This document shows, in pieces, positions 57,537-64,000 of a stretch of DNA of 64,000 nucleotides (positions are counted from its first letter, which is position 1; each line of letters opens with the position of its first letter). Source of the stretch: Erythrobacter sp. (GTDB lineage Bacteria; Pseudomonadota; Alphaproteobacteria; Sphingomonadales; Sphingomonadaceae); assembly GCA_009993635.1 (NCBI GenBank), contig JAACTC010000008.1, forward strand, positions 62,001-126,000. The letters are read 5' to 3'. Below the pieces are notes generated by a model that did no database searches, was not told the origin of the DNA, and saw only the letters and a list, made by a program, of their open reading frames with translations. A program made the translations under genes and the position numbers.

Positions 57537-57767
57537 TCAGTTGGCGACCGCAAGCAGGATCGCGACCACCAGGATCGCCAGCCCCTGATACTTGATCCGG
57601 TCGAACATCGCCCGGTTCTGCATCATCTGCATCTCGGTCACCGTTTCGCTGGTGTTGTTCTCCAGATCCACCTTGGTGGTCTTCAGAAATGCGACAATCC
57701 CGCGGATGAGCGAGACCACGACCAGGATGGACAGGATGGCGATGGCGATGATGAGGAGTGTCTGCAT
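57537..57767 (-). CDS. HIG1-like twin-transmembrane protein
   Basis: A 76-residue protein with two transmembrane helices, about 4-24 and 58-75, joined by a hydrophilic loop with the HIG1-like MFDRIKYQGLAI segment. HIG1 proteins in mitochondria and alphaproteobacteria associate with respiratory complexes. It lies three bases after gluQ and 19 bases before the adenosyltransferase gene, so all belong to one transcript. Its role is inferred only from family. Confidence 0.75.
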   Translation of the reverse strand: MQTLLIIAIAILSILVVVSLIRGIVAFLKTTKVDLENNTSETVTEMQMMQNRAMFDRIKYQGLAILVVAILLAVAN

Positions 57768-57770
57768 GAC

Positions 57771-58619
57771 TCAGATATGGGCCTTTTGCAGCGAAATTCC
57801 AGTCGGCCATGCGCGATCGCGCAGGCGATCCGCCCAGGCGCGCCCGTCCTCGCCGGCGGTACGATAATCGGCGATTGCGGGCGATCCGCGCCGCTTGGCC
57901 AGCTTGCGGCCTTCGGGATCGAGCAGCAGCGGATGGTGGTGCCAGCGCGGAACCGGCAGATCGAGCAGCGCCTGCAGCACCCGGTGGACCGGCGTTGCGT
58001 GAAACAGGTCGCGTCCGCGCGTCACCAACGTGACGCCATCCGCCGCATCGTCCACCGTGACCGCCAGATGATAGCTTGCGGGCAGGTCTTTTCGCCGCAG
58101 CACTGGGTCGCCCGGCGCGGCCTGCGCGACAGGTTGATCGCCCGCCGCATCGTCTTCCCACGAAAGCGGCCCGGTGATCTCCAGCGCCTTGGCCCAGTCG
58201 AGCCGCAATGCAGCGGGTGCGCCCGCCGACGGCCCGCGCAGCCTGCAGGTACCGGGATAGATCGGCCCCTCCGGCCCGATCTCGCTCGCCGCTGCGGCAA
58301 TGTCCGCCCGCGTACAGGTGCACGGGTAGAGCACGCCCAGCGCGTCGAGCGCCGCCAGCGCCTCTTCGTAGCGGGCCAGCCGGGTGCCCTGCGCGGGCAC
58401 TTCATTCCATTCCAGCCCCAGCCATTCAAGATCGCGGCGGAATTCCTCGGCCAGCTCGGGTTGGCTGCGCGGGCCGTCGATATCCTCGATCCGCAGCAGG
58501 AATTTTCCGCCCGCCCCACCATCCGACCCGCGCGCCAGATCGTGCGCGACGATCGCCGAGTAGGCGTGGCCCCAATGCAGCGGGCCGTTGGGGCTGGGGG
58601 CGAAGCGGGTAACGATCAT
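57771..58619 (-). CDS. gluQ: Glutamyl-Q tRNA(Asp) synthetase
   Basis: A 282-residue GluRS-like enzyme without an anticodon-binding domain. RFAPSPNGPLHWGHAYSA contains the HIGH-type motif, LRIEDIDGPRSQPE the ATP region, CTCTRADI with YPGTC the zinc cysteines, and KLAKRRGSP the KMSKS-type loop. It attaches glutamate to queuosine at position 34 of tRNA(Asp). It heads the minus-strand group gluQ-HIG1-adenosyltransferase-dehydrogenase. It is divergent from the HNH gene. Confidence 0.94.
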   Translation of the reverse strand: MIVTRFAPSPNGPLHWGHAYSAIVAHDLARGSDGGAGGKFLLRIEDIDGPRSQPELAEEFRRDLEWLGLEWNEVPAQGTRLARYEEALAALDALGVLYPCTCTRADIAAAASEIGPEGPIYPGTCRLRGPSAGAPAALRLDWAKALEITGPLSWEDDAAGDQPVAQAAPGDPVLRRKDLPASYHLAVTVDDAADGVTLVTRGRDLFHATPVHRVLQALLDLPVPRWHHHPLLLDPEGRKLAKRRGSPAIADYRTAGEDGRAWADRLRDRAWPTGISLQKAHI

Positions 58620-58747
58620 GACTTGACCTGCTTAGGGCAAAAATGCCGCGCCTCGCCAAAAAGGACTGTGGAAAGGCGAAATGTAACAGGCTTGACGCTT
58701 TTGCGGGCAAATGGTCCTCTCATCGCATCAGGGGAGGACACGAAAAA

Positions 58748-59356
58748 GTGTTCAAGGCCGATCTGATCGACCGCGCGGCAAGTTTCCGCAGCGTAGACGA
58801 AGACCCGACGAGGAACCTGTCGGCGTGCCCGACGCTCGTTCTCAACGCGGACTATACTCCGCTGTCCTATTATCCACTCTCGATCTGGCCGTGGCAGACC
58901 GCGATCAAGGCGATCTTCCTTGAGCGGGTCGATGTGGTCGCCAGCTACGAACGGCAGGTGCATTCGCCCTCGCTCGACATGAAGCTGCCCAGCGTGATCG
59001 CGCTCCGCCAATATGTGCGCCCAAGCGAATTTCCCGCCTTCACCCGCTTCAACCTGTTCCTGCGCGATCGCTTCGTGTGCCAGTATTGCGGCAGCCCCAG
59101 CCACCTGACCTTCGACCACGTCGTCCCGCGCCGCCTTGGCGGGAAAACGACGTGGGAGAACATCTCCACCGCCTGCGCGCCGTGCAACATGAAGAAGGGC
59201 GGGCGTACGCCCAAGCAGGCGGGCATGAAGCTGATGGTCGAACCGATCCGGCCGACCAACTGGCAGCTGCAGCAACACGGCAAGAGCTTCCCGCCCAACT
59301 ACCTCCACGAAACCTGGCGCGACTGGCTGTACTGGGACATCGAGCTGGAGGCGTGA
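58748..59356 (+). CDS. HNH endonuclease
   Basis: A 202-residue protein. N-terminal residues LVLNADYTPLSYYPLSIWPW are typical of the HNH family common in Alphaproteobacteria; the catalytic and zinc-binding core is CQYCGSPSHLTFDHVVPRRLGGKTTWEN and ACAPCNMKKGGRTP. No phage genes surround it, so it is a chromosomal family member of unknown cellular role. The start is GTG with GGGGAGGA nine bases upstream; longer frames were rejected. Confidence 0.85.
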   Translation: MFKADLIDRAASFRSVDEDPTRNLSACPTLVLNADYTPLSYYPLSIWPWQTAIKAIFLERVDVVASYERQVHSPSLDMKLPSVIALRQYVRPSEFPAFTRFNLFLRDRFVCQYCGSPSHLTFDHVVPRRLGGKTTWENISTACAPCNMKKGGRTPKQAGMKLMVEPIRPTNWQLQQHGKSFPPNYLHETWRDWLYWDIELEA

Positions 59357-59385
59357 GGCAGATCGACCACCGAACTGCGACCAGT

Positions 59386-59592
59386 CTAGTTCCGGTGAAG
59401 AAACTGCCGACCAGCTTCGGACCAGCGAGCACCCCGATCGCGATGATCAACCAAGCCGTTTTCCAAAAGCACGTCTAGGGCCCGCTCCCCGGCTGCCATA
59501 AACCTGTGATCCAGGCTCCCATCGGGTTGCTCAAGATACTGTGCGGCCATCCAGACCAACGCGATCAGCTCTTTTGAAGGATGCTCGTTCAA
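59386..59592 (-). CDS. Putative 68-residue protein, low GC
   Basis: A TTG with GGAAGG seven bases upstream opens a frame encoding 68 residues, beginning with NEHPSKELIALVWMAAQYLE and ending SEAGRQFLHRN. The predicted helices resemble a small winged-helix or helical bundle, but no family is clear. GC content (about 54 %) is well under that of neighbours, and an inverted-repeat element lies directly upstream. It may have arrived together with that element. Expression is not certain. Confidence 0.45.
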   Translation of the reverse strand: MNEHPSKELIALVWMAAQYLEQPDGSLDHRFMAAGERALDVLLENGLVDHRDRGARWSEAGRQFLHRN

Positions 59593-59614
59593 ATTACTGC
59601 CTTCCACAGGGATT

Positions 59615-59690
59615 TCGTCATTGCGAGCGACCGCAGGTCGATATGCTCTGGATTGCTTCCCCCGGATCAAGTCCGGGCTCGCAATGACGA
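59615..59690. repeat. Inverted-repeat element (MITE-like) 2
   Basis: Perfect 14-bp terminal inverted repeats, TCGTCATTGCGAGC (59615-59628) and GCTCGCAATGACGA (59677-59690), enclose 48 bp with an inner hairpin CCCGGA-N5-TCCGGG. The CGTCATTGCGAGCG-type sequence is a dispersed repeat in several alphaproteobacterial genomes. It is the second such element, of a different family from that at 28990-29097. Confidence 0.75.
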
Positions 59691-59709
59691 GTGAGCGCGA
59701 ACGTAGCCC

Positions 59710-60702
<993 letters not shown>

Positions 60703-60713
60703 CGACGTTCTCC

Positions 60714-61940
60714 TCAGGTGACGGCGGCCCGTGTAGCAAATTCCTCGCGCCGCCACTCGCCGTTCTCGAGCACCTCGGTGAGGTGGCGCGCCGCTTCGGC
60801 GATATCCTCGAACCGCAGATAGGCGGGCGCGAAGCCGAGGCGCAGGATGTCGGGATCGCGGAAGTCGCCGATGACACCGCGTGCGATCAGCGCCTGCGAG
60901 AGCGCGTAGGCGTTTACGTGGCGGAAGCTCAGCTGGCTGCCGCGCTTCGCGGGATCGTGCGGGCTGACGAGGTCGAGATCGAGGTCGCCGACGCATTCGC
61001 GGAAGAACTCGCTCAGCGCGCGCGACTTGGCGACCAGCGCCTCCATCCCGATCTCGGCGATCAGCTCGACGCCGCTTTCCAGCGCGGCCATCGCCAGCAC
61101 CGGCGGCGTGCCCGCCAGCAGGCGCCTGACGCCCTGTGCAGGTTCGTATTCGTCGGAGAATTCGAAAGGTTTTGCGTGGCCCATCCAGCCGGTCAGCGGC
61201 TGGGTGAAGTCGCCGTGGTGCCGCTCGGCAACGAAGGCATAGGCGGGCGCCCCGGGGCCGCCGTTGAGGTACTTGTAGCCGCAACCCACCGCGAGGTCGG
61301 CATTCGCGCCGTTCAGGTCCACCGGCACCGCGCCACCCGAATGCGACAGGTCCCACAGCACGATCGCGCCGACATCTTGCGCGGCTTTGGTCAGCGCCGC
61401 CATGTCGAACATCTCGCCGGTCTTGTAGTGGACATGCGTCAGCAGCAGCAGCGCCACGCTCTCATCCAGCGCGTCGATCATCGAATCGCGCTGCGCCAGC
61501 CGTTGTTCGACGCGGGTGTCGCCCTGGATCATGTAGAGGTCGGTCGGGAAATTGCCCGGTTCGCTCAGCACCACCTTGCGGTCCGGGTTCAGCGACAGCG
61601 CCGCGCCGATCAGCTTGGCGAGGTTCACCGAGACCGAGTCGCACGCGATCACCTCATGCGGCTGCGCGCCCACCAGCGGGGCGATCTTCGCGCCGACGCG
61701 CTGCGGCATCGCGATCCAGTCGCCGCCACCGCCGGGCAGTTCGTTCCAGCTGCGAATCAGCCCTTCGCCCCACTCGGCATCGATCACCCGGTGCAACCGC
61801 TCGCGGCTCGCCTTGGGCAGCGGCCCGAGCGAATTGCCGTCGAGATAGATCACCCCCTCGGGCAGATCGAACCTGTCGCGGAAATGCGCGATGGCATCCG
61901 CTGCATCCAGTTCGCGTGCGCGCATCAGCAGATCACGCAT
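60714..61940 (-). CDS. kynU: Kynureninase
   Basis: A 408-residue PLP enzyme that cleaves kynurenine to anthranilate and alanine. The PLP lysine is in GCGYKYLNGGPGAPAY near residue 235, with the aspartate in LWDLSHSGGAVP before it. GNSLGPLPKASRERL is the conserved N-terminal stretch. The ATG used gives the normal start; it overlaps the end of kynB by eight bases. It is the third step of the pathway encoded here. Confidence 0.95.
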   Translation of the reverse strand: MRDLLMRARELDAADAIAHFRDRFDLPEGVIYLDGNSLGPLPKASRERLHRVIDAEWGEGLIRSWNELPGGGGDWIAMPQRVGAKIAPLVGAQPHEVIACDSVSVNLAKLIGAALSLNPDRKVVLSEPGNFPTDLYMIQGDTRVEQRLAQRDSMIDALDESVALLLLTHVHYKTGEMFDMAALTKAAQDVGAIVLWDLSHSGGAVPVDLNGANADLAVGCGYKYLNGGPGAPAYAFVAERHHGDFTQPLTGWMGHAKPFEFSDEYEPAQGVRRLLAGTPPVLAMAALESGVELIAEIGMEALVAKSRALSEFFRECVGDLDLDLVSPHDPAKRGSQLSFRHVNAYALSQALIARGVIGDFRDPDILRLGFAPAYLRFEDIAEAARHLTEVLENGEWRREEFATRAAVT

Positions 61941-62565
61941 CGGGCAGCTCCCGCAATATCGCCCGGCAGAGACCGGCATCGCCCCCGGCCACCTTCAGCG
62001 GCAGCGCGATCAGTTCGTAATGGCCAGCTGGTACGTCATCCAGAACGAGCCCCTCGAGAATGCGCATGTCGTGCTTCAGCACCGCCAGATGCGCATCCAT
62101 CGTCTTGCTCTCCTGCGGATCGACCGAAGGCGCATCGGTGCCGATCAGCACCACGCCATGGGCAGAGAGCCACTCGATCGTCTCGGCCGCAATCGGCAGC
62201 CAGTCGGATCGCCATTCATCGTGGGTGAAGGCATCCCATGTGCGGAACAGCACGCGGTTGGCGTAGTCGAGCGTCGGCAGATCGCCGATGTCGATTTCAC
62301 CCTCTACGCCGCGCGCATCGACCACCAGGCAGGTGCCCAGATACGGATCGAGGCTCATGCTGGCAGAATCCGCACCGTCGCTCGCGTAGTGCAGCGGCGC
62401 GTCGGCATGGGTGCCCGAATGCGTGCTCATGGTCATCCGCCCGACATTGACCGGCGAGCCGTCTTCCATCCTCCACGTACGCTCGAACGCGAATGCGGTG
62501 TCGCCCGGCCACACTGGCAGCCCGGGCCGCAGGATCTGCGAGATATCCCAGATTCTGCCGCTCAC
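61933..62565 (-). CDS. kynB: Kynurenine formamidase (arylformamidase)
   Basis: A 210-residue metal-dependent cyclase-like hydrolase. The metal-binding HSGTHADAPLHY and the early WPGDTAF are visible. It hydrolyses N-formylkynurenine to kynurenine, the second step of the operon. The start is GTG, in a GTGA overlap with the kynA stop. The stop overlaps kynU. Long in-frame sequence upstream is the reverse reading of kynA and is not coding. Confidence 0.93.
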   Translation of the reverse strand: MSGRIWDISQILRPGLPVWPGDTAFAFERTWRMEDGSPVNVGRMTMSTHSGTHADAPLHYASDGADSASMSLDPYLGTCLVVDARGVEGEIDIGDLPTLDYANRVLFRTWDAFTHDEWRSDWLPIAAETIEWLSAHGVVLIGTDAPSVDPQESKTMDAHLAVLKHDMRILEGLVLDDVPAGHYELIALPLKVAGGDAGLCRAILRELPDA

Positions 62566-63368
62566 AATGCCGTCCTCACGGAAAGCAGCTCGGGGAAGAA
62601 CACTTCCTTCAGCACGCTTTCGAGGTAGCCGACACCCGACGTGCCGCCGGTGCCCTTCTTGAAACCGATGATCCGCTCCACCGTCTTGAGATGGCCGAAG
62701 CGCCAGCGTTGGAAATGGTATTCCAGATCGACCAGCTTTTCCGCCAATTCGTACAGATCCCAGTGATCGTGCGGGTTCTGGTAGATCGTGATCCACGCCG
62801 CCTCGACCGCCTCGGATTTTTCCCACCGATCTTCACGATCGCGATCGAGCACATCCTCGGGAATGTCGAAGCCCCGCTTGGCGAGCAACTTCACTGTCTC
62901 CTCGTACAGGCTCGGCCGGGCGAGCTCGTCGCGCAGCTTCCGTGCCACCTCGGGCACTGCCTCGTGCATGGTCACCATGTTTGGCTTCCGCCCGCCGAGG
63001 ATGAATTCCATCAGCCGGTACTGAGCGGACTGGAAGCCGCTGGAAGTGCCCAGATGCGGGCGGACCAGAGAATAGTCGTGCGGAGTCATCGTGCTGAGCA
63101 CGTTCCAGCTCTGGATCAGCTGTTCCTGTGCGCGGGCGACTCTGGCGAGCATTTTGAACGCAGGCCGCAGCCGGTCCTCGCGGATTGCGTCGCGCGCGGC
63201 CTCCAGCTCGTGCAGGCACAGCTTGAGCCAAAGCTCGCTCGCCTGGTGAACGATGATGAACAGCAGCTCGTCCTGCGCGTCCGAGCGCGGATGCTGCGCG
63301 GCGAGAATGCGGTCGAGGTCGAGATAGGAGGCATAGGTCACCTCCTTCGGATCGTCGTTTGCGGCCAT
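62562..63368 (-). CDS. kynA: Tryptophan 2,3-dioxygenase
   Basis: A 268-residue haem enzyme that opens tryptophan to N-formylkynurenine. Key family sequences are TYASYLDLDRIL, HQASELWLKLCLHELEAA (distal side), LGTSSGFQSAQYR and, near the C-terminus, FGHLKTVERIIGFKKGTGGTSGVGYL, which includes the proximal-ligand histidine region. The ATG was preferred to an earlier in-frame start. It is the first gene of the kynA-kynB-kynU run. Anthranilate produced may feed NAD synthesis or aromatic catabolism; no regulator (kynR) is adjacent. Confidence 0.95.
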   Translation of the reverse strand: MAANDDPKEVTYASYLDLDRILAAQHPRSDAQDELLFIIVHQASELWLKLCLHELEAARDAIREDRLRPAFKMLARVARAQEQLIQSWNVLSTMTPHDYSLVRPHLGTSSGFQSAQYRLMEFILGGRKPNMVTMHEAVPEVARKLRDELARPSLYEETVKLLAKRGFDIPEDVLDRDREDRWEKSEAVEAAWITIYQNPHDHWDLYELAEKLVDLEYHFQRWRFGHLKTVERIIGFKKGTGGTSGVGYLESVLKEVFFPELLSVRTAL

Positions 63369-63410
63369 GGACACAGCCTCTACCGGTCCGGCCGCGTCAC
63401 GCAAACCGCC

Positions 63411-63827
63411 CTAGCAATCGACCAGGGCAACATCGGGATGATGCTTGCACAAATGCTTCTTCACGATCTTCAGGTTGCGCGCGTTGGAGCGGAAGGCGAA
63501 GTCGAAAGCATCGCCGACCACGGGAACGAAACCGATCAGCCCGTCGAACGCGACATTCCCCATCATCCGCATCATGTGACAGGTGGGCATCTTCAGGTTG
63601 CGCGCTTCCCACACGATGTAGGTGCCCATCGCCACCCCGAATATGTCGCCGACCACCGGAACCAGGCCGACGATCGCATCCATCCCGACCGCGTAATTGA
63701 TGCCGGGAATGGTCATGCTGCGCTCGGTCAGCTGCTCCATCATCTGAATTCTTCGGTAGACCGATGCCGGATCGGTGCCGCTCGGCACCTCGACACCCAT
63801 CATTTTCATCGTGCCAGGATTACCCAT
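63411..63827 (-). CDS. DUF4112 protein
   Basis: A 138-residue protein. Two similar hydrophobic segments with the same pattern, DAIVGLVPVVGDIFGVAMG and DGLIGFVPVVGDAFDFAFR (about 50-68 and 95-113), match the internally repeated DUF4112 family, which is of unknown function and probably membrane-associated. It ends 42 bp before the kynA start on the same strand; the gap does not show a terminator, so partial co-transcription cannot be excluded. Confidence 0.85.
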   Translation of the reverse strand: MGNPGTMKMMGVEVPSGTDPASVYRRIQMMEQLTERSMTIPGINYAVGMDAIVGLVPVVGDIFGVAMGTYIVWEARNLKMPTCHMMRMMGNVAFDGLIGFVPVVGDAFDFAFRSNARNLKIVKKHLCKHHPDVALVDC

Positions 63828-63843
63828 AGGTTTCGTCCCCGTT

Positions 63844-64000
63844 TCACCATGCCTCTACCCCCGCCAACGCATAAAGCGGGTGTCGGGCCCACGGATTTTC
63901 GGAAAATCCTTCCAGCCCGCTGCGCACCAGCGACCAGCGCACCGGTGCCCCCAGCGGAATATACACCTCTTGCGCCAGCAGCGCACCTTCGGCCTCCACC
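63844..64000 (-). CDS. C-terminal fragment of a family-5 solute-binding protein (peptide ABC transporter)
   Basis: The final 52 codons of a minus-strand gene run off the right edge. The pattern EVYIPLGAPVRWSLVR followed by ENPWARHPLYALAG is the usual C-terminus of SBP_bac_5 periplasmic oligopeptide-binding proteins. The stop codon TGA lies at 63844-63846. The rest of the gene lies outside the window. Confidence 0.65.
   Translation of the reverse strand, partial: VEAEGALLAQEVYIPLGAPVRWSLVRSGLEGFSENPWARHPLYALAGVEAW

Overview
The window is GC-rich (roughly 65 %) chromosomal DNA of an alphaproteobacterium, most likely a member of the Sphingomonadales and probably the Erythrobacter group. The evidence is a CtrA cell-cycle regulator with D51, general-stress (EcfG-type) promoters, a CDC48-like AAA ATPase, a DUF4167 protein, a twin-transmembrane HIG1-like protein beside a PduO adenosyltransferase, an lptB-rpoN pair and many TonB-era style secreted peptidases. 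Coding density is high. There is no prophage, integrase, transposase, CRISPR array, rRNA or complete tRNA in the window.

Layout. 1-2.5 kb: an ABC exporter facing a DUF2975/HTH pair across a short intergenic region with two TTAA-N7-TTAA boxes. 2.5-7 kb: a secreted DUF305/LVIVD protein, a host-attachment-type protein, a divergent class A beta-lactamase-like protein and a small acidic lipoprotein. 7.1-12.4 kb: polA, an HWE histidine kinase and an MscS channel. 12.5-14.8 kb: the CDC48 ATPase. 15.3-19.8 kb: a 3-oxoacid CoA-transferase split by a HAD-like lipoprotein, then an esterase and a CaiB CoA-transferase. 19.8-30.5 kb (minus strand): DUF418 protein, S9 peptidase, metK, lnt, DUF4167, prmC, prfA and hisS, i.e. 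translation and envelope housekeeping. 30.5-35.9 kb: M61 peptidase, ppa, a methyltransferase, a BON-MscS channel and a small membrane protein. 36-39.7 kb: lptB, rpoN, and a prephenate dehydratase/chorismate mutase pair. 39.9-49.9 kb: ctrA, an S41 peptidase, a YbdG-like channel, an SLC13 transporter, trmB, an outer-membrane barrel, a YciF-like protein, a semialdehyde dehydrogenase and an SDR. 50-59.4 kb: maeB, mutS, DUF202, an acidic stress protein, 3-hydroxyacyl-CoA dehydrogenase, the adenosyltransferase, gluQ and an HNH nuclease. 59.4-64 kb: a tight kynurenine operon (kynA-kynB-kynU plus an aldo/keto reductase), a DUF4112 protein and the 3' end of a family-5 solute-binding protein.

How they fit together. 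The carbon genes (CoA-transferase, CaiB, 3-hydroxyacyl-CoA dehydrogenase, malic enzyme, SSADH, kynurenine pathway, S9/S41/M61 peptidases) describe a peptide- and fatty-acid-using heterotroph. Regulation is the most interesting layer: two CtrA-consensus boxes, a ctrA upstream region with GANTC methylation motifs, two EcfG-like promoters with identical spacing, and a palindromic operator in front of metK. I found no obviously new multi-gene system. The strongest anomalies are a hisS gene whose anticodon-binding domain is about 14 % lower in GC than its catalytic core and abuts an inverted repeat, a CoA-transferase interrupted by a lipoprotein gene, a chorismate mutase/prephenate dehydratase pair with unusual domain content, and an orphan minus-strand terminator in a 560-bp gap.
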